From NCBI GenBank assembly GCA_964017155.1, contig OZ024867.1, forward strand, positions 24,589,636 through 24,653,635: DNA of 64,000 bases. The letters are read 5' to 3'. Source of the DNA: Oasisia sp. SBJ-2009. Taxonomy: Eukaryota > Annelida > Polychaeta > Sabellida > Siboglinidae. The first letter of the stretch is position 1; every line of letters begins with the position of its first letter. The notes under the pieces are model-generated. The model made no database searches, was not told where the DNA came from, and saw nothing but the letters and a program-made list of their open reading frames with translations. A program made the translations under genes and the position numbers. Positions 51,401-56,125 of this stretch are shown here, in pieces.

Positions 51401-54365
51401 GTGATTGGTTCTGGTCGTGTAAGTCAGTAGTGGTTGTGTGTTCTCTAGTTGAGTGATTGGTTCTGGTCGAATAAGTCCGTAGTGGTTGTGTGTTCTCTAG
51501 TTGAGTGATTGGTTCTGGTCGAATAAGTCAGTAGTGGTTGTGTGTTCTCTAGTTGAGTGATTGGTTCTGGTTGTGTAAGTCAGTAGTGGTTGTGTGTTCT
51601 CTAGTTGTGTGATTGGTTCTGGTTGAATAAGTCCGTAGTGGTTCTGTGTTCTCTAGTCGAGTGATTGGTTCTGGTCGAATAAGTCAGTAGTGGTTGTGTG
51701 TTCTCTAGTTGAGTGATTGGTTCTGGTCAAATAAGTCAGTAGTGGTTGTGTGTTCTCTAGTTGAGTGATTGGTTCTGATCGAGTAAGTCCGTAGTGGTTG
51801 TGTGTTCTCTAGTTGAGTGATTGGTTCTGGTCAAATAAGTCAGTAGTGGTTGTGTGTTCTCTAGTTGAGTGATTGGTTCTGATCGAGTAAGTCCGTAGTG
51901 GTTGTGTGTTCTCTAGTCGAGTGATTGGTTCTGGTCGTGTAAGTCCATAGTGGTTGTGTGTTCTCTAGTCGGGGGATTGGTTCTGATCGAGTAAGTCAGT
52001 AGTGGTTGTGTGTTTGAGTAGGCACTGGACAACGTGCTCTTGAGTAGCTTGGAGACAAAGGAAAGATTCAAAAATGGACTGTATTATTCAGTATTCACTA
52101 ACCCTGGACAGTGCAGACACATGTGGTCAGTATTCATTAACCCTGGACAGTGCAGACACATATGGTCAGTATTCACTAACACTGGACAGTGCAGACACAT
52201 GTGGTCAGTATTCACTAACCCTGGACAGTGCAGACACATATGGTCAGTATTCACTAACACTGGACAGTGCAGACACATGTGGTCAGTATTCACTAACCCT
52301 GGATAGTGCAGACACATGTGGTCAGTATTCACTAACACTGGACAGAGCAGACACATGTGATCAGTATTCACTAACACTGGACAGTGCAGACATGTGTGGT
52401 CAGTATTCACTAACACTGGACAGTGCAGACATGTGTGGTCAGTGTTCACTAACCCTGGACAGTGCAGACATGTGTGGTCAGTATTCACTAACCCTGGACA
52501 GTGCAGACATGTGTGGTCAGTATTCACTAACCCTGGACAGTGCAGACACATATGGTCAGTATTCACTAACACTGGACAGTGCAGACACATATGGTCAGTA
52601 TTCACTAACACTGGACAGTGCAGACATGTGTGGTGAGTATTCACTAACCCTGGACAGTGCAGACACATATGGTCAGTATTCACTAACACTGGACAGAGCA
52701 GACACATATGGTCAGTATTCACTAACACTGGACAATGCAGACACATATGGTCAGTATTCACTACCACTGGACAGTGCAGACATGTGTGGTGAGTATTCAC
52801 TAACCCTGGACAGTGCAGACACATATCGTCAGTATTCACTAACACTGGACAGAGCAGACACATATGGTCAGTATTCACTAACCCTGGACAGAGCAGTGGT
52901 CAGTAGTCACTACTGTCCTTGCTGAATACTGATTGGTTGAGAGAGTCATGTGACTGTTACAGGGTCCTACCATCTACTGGGGATGATGTTCACTGATTAC
53001 ATCATGTACCTGATTGAGCAGAAGGAACGTTCCCGGATGACTAGACATCTCGCTTGTGTCATCTACAGGGGTGAGTTGTCACATGTAACTCATACTTTTG
53101 GTTTGGTGTCATGTTTGTATGTCAACCTCACATAGGACTGTCCACAGTTGTGTTATGTTGGTGTCTGTCTGTAGACCTGGCTCCATGAGATGTTGGTGTC
53201 TGTCTGTAGGTCTGGCTCCATGAGATGTTGGTGTCTGTCTGTAGGTCTGGCTCCATGAGATGTTGGTGTCTGTCTGTAGGTCTGGCTCCATGAGATGTTG
53301 GTGTCTGTCTGTAGACCTGGCTCCATGAGATGTTGTTGTCTGTCTGTAGGTCTGGCTCCAGACTGGGTGGAGGAGGGGAATGATGAAGACGTCAGTGTGG
53401 TTGGAGGCCCCTACTTTGGGCCAGACCCCACCCAGCCTGCCAGTGCCTGCCCCGCACAGCCACTGGCCACTGACCTGGACAAGACTGAGTGTGGTGTGTC
53501 GGACGCTGCAGGTGGTCAGTTTGGCTTCAGCCACTTGACTCTAGGCCAGTGGTCAGTCCTGGCTGACCAGCACCGTAGACATGACACAACTGTCAGCCAG
53601 GGTGACACAGATGGTGGTGGCGTCTCCTTTGACGCAACGGCACCGACAGCCCTGACACACTCGTGCAGTGTCGACGGCACTGGCGCCACCTGGTGTGTGG
53701 CGCAGTACCAGGGATGTGGGCCGCCGTGCGGCCAGGGCGGAGACGTTCGGCATCACGCTGGCGTTTCAGCCGACCCGTTAATGACTGATCCCTGCCTGGT
53801 GGCGCCCCCACTCAGCTGTGGGGGTCGGCCGCGCCAGGTGATGCTGTCCTACAGTGCCAGTGACAATCTGTCGACGTGTCTAGATCACGTGACAGATACA
53901 TCTAGCGCCACTGACACATGTGAGTGGTACCAGCCGGTCAGTGACAGTCGTCACTACAGTGAGTGGGCCACAGCCCCAGCCCCAGCCACCGCCACAGTCT
54001 ACGGCCTCAACCCGTCCGACACCACCCGCATGCAGGACGCCACCGCCACCCAGTGGTGTGGTAGCCATGACGTGGCACCACACAGTTGCTACGGCAACAG
54101 CACGTGGTACTACAGCGGTGGTGAGCAGGCGAAACCAGCGTCAGTGAAGAAAATACAGCAAGTCCGCTGCGTTGATATGCCCGTTACCAATGGCAACAGT
54201 CTGTGTGTCGGTGGGCCTGACACGGTGGGCGTGGACCACCGTGGAGGCCACGCGTTTGTTGGCGACCAACTAGAGTCACCGTCGTATCGCACACAGGACC
54301 ACGCCAGTAGTCAGTGCTACCAGTGGCGCCAACCATGCACTGGATACAGCACCTTTCAGTTTTGA
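8250..54365 (+). CDS. RFX4/6-like: RFX winged-helix transcription factor (RFX4/RFX6-like), 14 exons
   Basis: RFX proteins bind X-box DNA as dimers through a winged-helix domain; the RFX4/6 group acts in neural, ciliary and endocrine development in vertebrates. I joined exons 8250-8388, 9810-9990, 12413-12598, 22322-22399, 24254-24299, 27063-27218, 29405-29482, 30554-30717, 39785-39873, 41059-41271, 42775-42869, 46510-46627, 52963-53070 and 53350-54365. All use GT-AG and compatible phases, total 2667 nt, 888 residues. The DNA-binding domain is about residues 104-185 (WLQQNYEEQNSVSLPRGALY, RRLGTRGQSKYHYYG). The B/C/dimerisation region is about 243-540 (WLPDFP, LLMMYKHHCQ, LVQFWQCLPP, LVPTVLQPL, FLLNW, DYIMYL). 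PTVLQ and LRRRT resemble RFX4 more than RFX6. The start is uncertain: an acceptor lies only 4 bases upstream, so a 5' exon exists. No stops or frameshifts are seen. Confidence 0.9.
8389..9500 (+). other. RFX intron 1, first part
   Basis: AT-rich intron with a TA microsatellite at about 9379-9445. A small perfect 12-bp stem (ACCCGTCCACCC at 8676 and its complement at 8731) is present. No gene or splice-junction repeat is seen in this intron. Confidence 0.55.
9505..9765. mobile_element. Small inverted-repeat element around a (TA)n core
   Basis: The left arm at 9505-9570 (GGATATCGAGTATCCAATTT, then ATAAATGCAGTG and GGCATGGT) recurs inverted at about 9700-9765, with mismatches. Between them lies a TA microsatellite (9609-9658) and TATACATATATAC tract. 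It looks like a MITE that carries or grew a TA repeat. Confidence 0.65.
9810..9990 (+). CDS. RFX4/6-like: RFX exon 2
   Basis: The acceptor CTTTGACAG precedes a 181-base exon. It encodes an Ala/Cys-rich linker (HCMEEAAANMAAMSDICC) and the first residues of the DNA-binding domain (SAAIDW). The donor GACTG|GTACACATC splits the Trp codon of the family WL motif. The downstream minisatellite starts on this donor. Confidence 0.85.
9991..12275 (+). repeat. Donor-type minisatellite filling intron 2, about 30-bp unit
   Basis: Units read about TGACTG|GTACACATCACC then TTGAGTCAACTGTCAC. The first unit is the real exon 2 donor itself, and the last six exon bases (TGACTG) are part of the unit. Up to about 10850 most units keep TGACTGGTACAC. 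After that a TGATGGTACAC subfamily dominates, with an added CATTGTCAC block. Unit length varies from about 24 to 39. Roughly 75 copies occupy nearly the whole intron, so there are dozens of donor look-alikes. Confidence 0.93.
12413..12598 (+). CDS. RFX4/6-like: RFX exon 3, core of the DNA-binding domain
   Basis: The acceptor GTTGCCAG precedes a 186-base exon encoding most of the winged helix: LQQNYEEQNSVSLPRGALYS, HYLDFCQEANIEP, GKVIRSIFPDV and TRRLGTRGQS. These are the diagnostic RFX motifs. The donor CAGTCAAA|GTGAGTAG leaves phase 2 (Lys completed by the next exon). The last 24 or so bases are copied through the downstream array. Confidence 0.96.
12575..18332 (+). repeat. Donor-type 44-bp minisatellite, about 130 copies
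   Basis: The unit is GTGAGTAGTAGAGAGCTTGT followed by GTCTGGAACACGCATGCAGT and CAAA. The part from GTCTGG to CAGTCAAA repeats the end of exon 3, the codons for LGTRGQSK, with one G lost. It is followed each time by the real donor GTGAGTAG. Variants carry CGCGGGCAG (closest to the exon), CGCATGCAG, CACAGGGTG or CGCAGGCAG. A block of 41 units (1804 bases) is duplicated: 13021 onward recurs at 14825 onward with the same variant order. Confidence 0.96.
18939..21250 (-). pseudogene. Broken gene of a multicopy FEN/PIN-like family
   Basis: Reading the minus strand, recognisable blocks are FVPYVESLGKIIPWMFALDH, HCHYARW, HAEFLKGNYVTQKT, HDQVHEQLNAMVKGDGGVIG, HHEQIPSVQKTFLSQV, GNPFADTSTDLYMLDT, DPKKSKVPVKTFQDYSQLVF, ATDTDVVVLAIAV, HALSGCDTVSAFYGIGKKTA, and a Cys-rich end with LKCGCKKDCTKRYKC. 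From memory this is a widespread uncharacterised family in invertebrate and fish genomes. GCDTVSAFYGIGKKTA resembles the helix-hairpin-helix of FEN-type nucleases, so a PIN/FEN-like fold is my inference. Damage: a 73-bp triplication at 20891-21095, frameshifts near 20131, 19850 and 19525, and a TAA at 19358-19360. Confidence 0.75.
20891..21095 (-). repeat. 73-bp tandem triplication inside the pseudogene
   Basis: Three nearly identical copies encode FLKGNYVTQKTTHKFS on the minus strand. The period of 73 is not a multiple of three, so the duplication breaks the frame. Confidence 0.93.
21850..21965. repeat. (TA)n microsatellites
   Basis: Three TA runs are separated by near-copies of ATACAGCAGTGTAATAAT, so a compound unit was duplicated with the dinucleotides. 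Confidence 0.9.
22322..22399 (+). CDS. RFX4/6-like: RFX exon 4, end of DNA-binding domain
   Basis: The acceptor GTGTTACAG is followed by codons for KYHYYGMGIRDCSPYKDVM, the invariant wing motif of RFX domains. The 78-base exon ends at ATCAGTGG|GTAAATGAC, phase 2. The array downstream begins on this donor. Confidence 0.95.
22391..23842 (+). repeat. Donor-type 52-bp minisatellite in intron 4, about 28 copies
   Basis: The unit is CATCAGTGG|GTAAATGAC followed by ATACACAACTCTCCTCACTA and CAACAACACAAACA. The first nine bases are the end of exon 4 and the next nine are its donor. Variants have GACAC in place of GACATACAC, or AAAGCATC. Nearly every unit keeps the intact donor string. Confidence 0.95.
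24060..24218. repeat. (TGCC)n/(TGCG)n tetranucleotide repeat
   Basis: Tetramers of the form TGCC, TGCG and TGCT run for about 155 bases. They end about 35 bases before the acceptor of RFX exon 5. The ORFs in both strands are spurious. Confidence 0.95.
24254..24299 (+). CDS. RFX4/6-like: RFX exon 5 (46 bases)
   Basis: A tiny exon between the acceptor CTGTTGCAG and the donor CTACTG|GTGAGTCA. It encodes LCSSASFKSVSGGLL after a split Gly. Both phases fit the neighbours (2 in, 0 out). It lies in the variable linker after the DNA-binding domain, so conservation cannot confirm it. Confidence 0.65.
24422..24796 (-). repeat. Inverted block of the intron-3 44-bp repeat, about 8 copies
   Basis: The plus strand reads CTCTCTACTACTCACTTTGA then CTGCCTGCGTGTTCCAGACA CAAG, the reverse complement of the 44-bp unit at 12575-18332. 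It sits two exons downstream of that array. Transcripts could therefore pair across RFX exons 4 and 5. Confidence 0.93.
24990..25200 (+). repeat. Degenerate repeats around GGTGGCAGCAC
   Basis: Five spaced, imperfect copies of a motif like CTATGTGGCAGCACA occur with intervals of 35-60 bases. They are too diverged to call a clean minisatellite. Confidence 0.55.
25725..27062 (+). repeat. Acceptor-type 40-bp minisatellite in intron 5
   Basis: The core (26110-26880, about 19 near-identical units) reads GTGTTATCTTCCAG|CGTGGA then CTGTCCTTGTCAGTACTAAA. Diverged units extend on both sides to the real acceptor, TTGTCTAG|GGTGGACTA, of exon 6 at 27062. Outer units such as CCAG|GGTGGGCTGTCCATG match the first bases of exon 6 more closely than the core does. 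Each unit carries a pyrimidine-AG acceptor plus about 20 exon-like bases. Confidence 0.93.
27063..27218 (+). CDS. RFX4/6-like: RFX exon 6
   Basis: The exon is 156 bases, phase 0 to 0, and encodes 52 residues: a Ser-rich linker (SPSLGNSTSARSW) and then WLPDFPKIGRICISSDIQDK. The latter matches the LLPEFP start of the RFX B region. The donor is GATAAG|GTCAGATC. Confidence 0.9.
27505..28620 (+). repeat. 45-bp minisatellite in intron 6, about 24 copies
   Basis: The unit is GGTTATGACCCACTAGGTGC followed by ACTACAAGCACTGAGTTGAG and ACACT. At 45 bp it leaves a 374-codon minus-strand ORF, which is an artefact. The array is preceded at about 27490-27525 by TTATAATCTAGGGCACTG, a diverged copy of the intron-5 acceptor repeat. 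Each unit carries CACTAG|GTGC. Confidence 0.93.
28640..29404 (+). other. Intron 6 remainder, no features seen
   Basis: AT-rich intron sequence with no repeat, ORF or RNA gene recognised. It ends in the acceptor of exon 7. Confidence 0.6.
29405..29482 (+). CDS. RFX4/6-like: RFX exon 7
   Basis: I chose the acceptor GCCAGCAG|GTGGCA because the joined peptide DK-VAVLLMMYKHHCQRV matches the RFX motif DKV..LIMMYKTHCQ exactly in length. A second acceptor 18 or so bases upstream (GTGAACAG) would add residues in frame. The 78-base exon ends CTCCCAG|GTACTGTG. Confidence 0.9.
29486..29932 (+). repeat. (GTGC/GTGA/GT)n microsatellite abutting the exon 7 donor
   Basis: Blocks of GTGC tetramers flank a long GT tract with GTGA steps. 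It begins within about 5 bases of the splice donor GTACTGTG. All long ORFs in it are spurious. Confidence 0.97.
30297..30471 (+). repeat. (CACG)n and (CA)n microsatellite
   Basis: CACG tetramers are followed by CA dinucleotides. The order is roughly the reverse complement of the microsatellite at 29486-29932, so the two flank intron 7 as inverted simple repeats. Confidence 0.96.
30554..30717 (+). CDS. RFX4/6-like: RFX exon 8
   Basis: The acceptor TGTTGTAG precedes codons for VRDQLVQFWQCLPPRVTCVL through LYKTVTSLLVPTVLQPLSS. This corresponds to the RFX HFWQGMP...ILYK...PTVLQ block. The 164-base exon ends TCAAGCAG|GTCAC, phase 2. Diverged copies of this exon end (CAGCCACTGTCCAGCATGTC) occur just downstream at about 30770 and 30850. 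Confidence 0.93.
30945..39784 (+). repeat. Acceptor-type 31-bp minisatellite in intron 8, about 285 copies (8.8 kb)
   Basis: The unit is TCACTGTTTACTTGTATCAT followed by GATGTCCAGTG. It ends directly in the real acceptor of exon 9, GATGTCCAG|TGTGCACAG, so the last unit supplies the functional 3' splice site. Most units keep CCAG|TGT; a large minority have TTCTGTGT instead and lose the AG. A marker string TTTACTGTCATGATGTCC recurs near 36085, 38190 and 39397 inside longer identical blocks, showing segmental amplification. Confidence 0.97.
39785..39873 (+). CDS. RFX4/6-like: RFX exon 9
   Basis: The exon encodes VHSLADDLVIWLSSCQGILP and EPLRLKKLQ, equivalent to the RFX stretch before the RRF block. 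The acceptor is in the last 31-bp repeat. The donor is GCAGG|GTAAGTA, phase 1. Phases fit on both sides, and the length is slightly shorter than in vertebrate paralogues. Confidence 0.85.
40137..41058 (+). repeat. Acceptor-type 36/39-bp minisatellite in intron 9, about 24 copies
   Basis: The units are GTGTTGTCTGTGTGTTGCAG|TGGCCCATGCCTTCAGTCT (39) and a 36-base form lacking TTG. The TGTGTGTTGCAG acceptor and the first 26 bases of exon 10 are contained in each unit. Both lengths are multiples of three and stop-free, so every upstream acceptor would be in frame with exon 10. In-exon variants CCCGTGCC and AGCCTG appear only in the last units, nearest the exon. Confidence 0.95.
41059..41271 (+). 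CDS. RFX4/6-like: RFX exon 10
   Basis: A 213-base exon encoding VARAFSLCLRRRTDISHMAS and then DWKQLDVTAIAHECCTLVDD. This parallels the RFX4 RRFSQILRRQTSLNHL and DWRNVDLNSI blocks. The donor is GAAACT|GTGAGTG. The start depends on which of many in-frame acceptors is used; family alignment favours the last one. Confidence 0.9.
41340..42290 (+). repeat. 22-bp minisatellite in intron 10, about 43 copies
   Basis: The unit is GTGTGTCAGTTGCATGACAG TT, with GTGGCATGACAG variants and occasional shorter units. It starts about 65 bases after the donor of exon 10. I see no copy of an exon end in the unit. Confidence 0.94.
42401..42705 (+). mobile_element. tRNA-derived SINE
   Basis: The 5' part resembles a tRNA promoter: an A-box-like GTTGCACGGTAGAGTG near 42412 and a good B box, GGTTCAATTCC, at 42452-42462. 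It is followed by a non-tRNA body with CTTTCGGAAGAGACACTAAA and GCCGGTGGTCCC, which resembles conserved central domains of metazoan SINEs. It would be transcribed by RNA polymerase III and moved by a LINE. It is not a functional tRNA because no cloverleaf or anticodon arm is visible. Confidence 0.75.
42775..42869 (+). CDS. RFX4/6-like: RFX exon 11
   Basis: The acceptor TTGTTGACAG precedes a 95-base exon encoding C-LHEFEKLLYQHSTVDHYLAW and VHSLVHSCVFQ. This matches RFX [22 protein letters not shown]. The donor is TTCCAG|GTCAGTTGG. Phases agree. Confidence 0.93.
42876..46350 (+). repeat. 45-bp minisatellite abutting the exon 11 donor, about 77 copies
   Basis: The unit is CACTCGGTCACTCTGACTCC then TACAGTCTGGACTGTCTGTG and TCAAT. 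It begins seven bases after the donor; the real start reads GTCAGTTGGTCACTCTGACT, close to the unit, though most units have AATCACT in place of the GTCAGT donor. Because 45 is a multiple of three, an 841-codon and a 261-codon minus-strand ORF appear. Both are artefacts. Confidence 0.96.
46510..46627 (+). CDS. RFX4/6-like: RFX exon 12
   Basis: The acceptor TCACACCAG precedes 118 bases encoding VAQEKKLVLPSVGRRFLLNW and TFVLKVILKDLTLISSDMF. This matches the RFX LKKVAQQFLLMWS...DMTL block. The donor is ATGTTTG|GTCAGTATTC. A diverged repeat of this donor forms the array at 52093-52895. Confidence 0.93.
46640..47290 (+). other. Intron 12 start, no features seen
   Basis: AT-rich intron sequence. 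I recognise no gene or repeat family before the LINE fragment. Confidence 0.5.
47295..47560 (-). mobile_element. LINE 3' fragment (CR1/L2-type C-terminus)
   Basis: The minus strand encodes STTRFRDQSLSLLTPQTWKN followed by LPSDLDTRNASFTKTTTK. This resembles the conserved C-terminal end of CR1/L2 reverse-transcriptase polyproteins (R..dqsFs...P..WN.LP...R....tFK..LKT). Stops and indels are present, so it is a dead 5'-truncated copy. A short match of this kind could mislead, hence the moderate confidence. Confidence 0.6.
47561..48180 (+). other. Intron 12 middle, no features seen
   Basis: AT-rich sequence between two retroelement remnants. No recognisable feature. Confidence 0.5.
48190..49244 (-). 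pseudogene. Penelope-like element, 5'-truncated, catalytic box missing
   Basis: The minus strand encodes the C-terminal half of a Penelope-like retroelement. First comes reverse transcriptase: QQTHGAAMGSPISPLIANCY, MEQFEKVAISTAPP, KLPFLDL and YRKPTHTDQYLNF. Then, after a frameshift near 48716-48725, a GIY-YIG endonuclease: CGTTYNITYDSSHTYLRETK, RQRFKEH, DHCRATGH and KEAIYIRQRAPTMNRDQG. The segment that should hold the YVDD catalytic motif, between STAPP and FTIEPEKD, is absent. The 5' side stops at a 52-bp minisatellite made from the element's own sequence. It sits antisense in RFX intron 12. Confidence 0.88.
49218..52012 (+). repeat. 52-bp minisatellite derived from the Penelope-like ORF, about 53 copies
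   Basis: The unit reads TGGTTCTGGTCGAATAAGTC then CGTAGTGGTTGTGTGTTCTC and TAGTTGAGTGAT. The first 30 or so bases copy the reverse transcriptase segment just inside the Penelope remnant (antisense codons for MDLLDQNQS). Variants have GAGTAAG, GTGTAAG or CAAATAAG, and CAGTAG or CCGTAG. Several variants contain GAGTAAGT, a donor-like string. Confidence 0.95.
52093..52895 (+). repeat. 39-bp minisatellite resembling the exon 12 donor, about 21 copies
   Basis: The unit is ACATGTGTG|GTCAGTATTC followed by ACTAACACTGGACAGTGCAG. It matches the exon 12 junction GACATGTTTG|GTCAGTATTC and the next bases ACTCACTATAGACACTG. It now lies 5.4 kb from that junction with the LINE and Penelope remnants in between. 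As 39 is a multiple of three, ORFs on both strands are artefacts. Confidence 0.93.
52963..53070 (+). CDS. RFX4/6-like: RFX exon 13
   Basis: The acceptor CTGTTACAG precedes a 108-base exon encoding G-SYHLLGMMFTDYIMYLIEQ and KERSRMTRHLACVIYR. This matches RFX GSFHLIHLMFDDYVLYLLE. The donor is AGGG|GTGAGTTG. Phase 1 on both sides. Confidence 0.95.
53160..53349 (+). repeat. Acceptor-type 35-bp repeat in intron 13, about 5 copies
   Basis: The unit is TGTCTGTCTGTAG|GTCTGGC then TCCATGAGATGTTGG. The acceptor and the first 13 bases of exon 14 (GTCTGGCTCCA) are included. The last copy is the real 3' splice site; there the sequence departs after TCCA into GACTGG. One class of units has GACCTGG, one transition away. 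Confidence 0.93.
53350..54365 (+). CDS. RFX4/6-like: RFX exon 14, C-terminal tail and stop
   Basis: This exon supplies 337 residues after a split Gly, from LAPDWVEEGNDEDVSVVGGP to GYSTFQF and TGA at 54363-54365. The tail is rich in Ser, Thr, Gly, Gln, Cys and His, with no recognised domain, like the divergent tails of RFX4/6. The reading frame is open for over 1 kb and is GC-richer than the introns, which supports coding. The acceptor choice is supported by phase, but an identical acceptor lies 35 bases upstream. Confidence 0.88.
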
Positions 54366-54885
54366 TATGTTCACATATTCACCCACATATTGCCACAAGT
54401 TTATAATCACCCCTCACCCTGTCATAAGTCTACGTTCACATCGCATCCAATGACAAACTTGTGTATTTGTGCCACATTACATGAGAAGCACCCTCACACG
54501 CCTGGGGTCACTTCGACTGAGTACATCAGTACCATCAGTACCACCTTCTTCTTCTCTACACCGGGCATCCCCTTCAAACACTCGTGCAGTGTGGTCGGCC
54601 TCCTGCCAAGTAGACATTTTGGGTGATATCAGCCACACACGTCTCGTGTCACATGCTATGTTAGGCCGTGGCTGGTGCAGCTGTCAACCAATCATGTAGC
54701 CATGTTCAAACCACTTCCCACGGTTGATGCAGTAGTGACTGGCGAAGTCACTTGCTATAATTATATAGTTTGACTCCACTCAACCCCAGCTGTAGGGGGA
54801 CCATTGGCCAGGGTAGTAATGTAGCTCAACGACCCCGGCTCACAAGGGTCATGAGAAGACTATATTTGCTCCACACAAAGTTAGT
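54366..54885 (+). other. Probable 3' UTR of the RFX gene
   Basis: Non-coding sequence after the stop codon. No AATAAA was seen here or in the array that follows, so the transcript end is unclear. Confidence 0.45.
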
Positions 54886-54889
54886 CAAC

Positions 54890-56125
54890 ACACACTGTGT
54901 CAAGTCTGTATTCACCCTACACACTGTGTCAAGTCTGTATTCACCCCACACTCCCTGTGCCAAGTCTGTATTCACCGCACACACTTTGTCAAGTCTGTAT
55001 TCACCCCACACACTGTGTCAAGTCTGTATTCACCCCACACACTGTGTCAAGTCCGTATTCACCCCACACAATGTGTCAAGTCAGTATTCACCCCACACAC
55101 TGTGTCAAGTCTGTATTCACCCCACACACTATGTCAAGTCTGTATTCACCCCACACACTGTGTCAAGTCTGTATTCACCCCACACCCTGTGTCAAGTCTG
55201 TATTCACCCCACACACTGTGTCAAGTCTGTATTCACCCCACACTCTGTGTCAAGTCTGTATTCACCCCACACACTGTGTCAAGTCTGTATTCACCCCACA
55301 CACTGTGTCAAGTCTGTATTCACCCCACACACTGTGTCAAGTCTATATTCACCCCACACACTGTGTCAAGTCTGTATTCACCCCACACCCTGTGTCAAGT
55401 CTGTATTCACCCCACACACTGTGTCAAGTCTGTATTCACCCCACACACTGTGTCAAGTCTGTATTCACCCCACACACTGTGTCAAGTCTGTATTCACCCC
55501 ACACACTGTGTCAAGTCTGTATTCACCCCACACACTGTGTCAAGTCTGTATTCACCCCACACTCTGTGTCAAGTCTGTATTCACCCCACACACTGTGTCA
55601 AGTCTGTATTCACCCCACACACTGTGTCAAGTCTGTATTCACCCCACACACTGTGTCAAGTCTATATTCACCCCACACACTGTGTCAAGTCTGTATTCAC
55701 CCCACACCCTGTGTCAAGTCTGTATTCACCCCCACTCCCTGTGTCAAGTCTGTATTCACCCCACACACTGTGTCAAGTCTGTATTCACCACACACATTGT
55801 GTCAAGTATGTATTCACCCCACACACTGTGTCAAGTCTGTATTCACCCCACACACTGCCAAAGTCTGTATTCACCCCACACACTGTCAAGTCTGTATTCA
55901 CCCCACTCCCTGTGTCAAGTCTGTATTCACCCCACACCCTGTGTCAAGTCTGTATTTACCCTATACCCTGTGTCAAGTCTGTATTCACCCCACACCCTAT
56001 GTCAAGTCTGTATTCACCCCACACCCTCTGTCGTCTATATTCACCCCAAGCCCCTTATCAAATCTGTATTCACCCCACACACTGTATCGAGTTTGTATTT
56101 ACCCCATCCTCTGTGTCAAATCTGT
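54890..56125 (+). repeat. 29-bp minisatellite downstream of RFX, about 43 copies
   Basis: The unit is CACACTGTGTCAAGTCTGTA TTCACCCCA. All three forward frames are stop-free, giving overlapping ORFs of 397-502 codons. These are artefacts: the three translations are the same repeat rotated. The unit degrades toward the 3' end. Confidence 0.95.
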
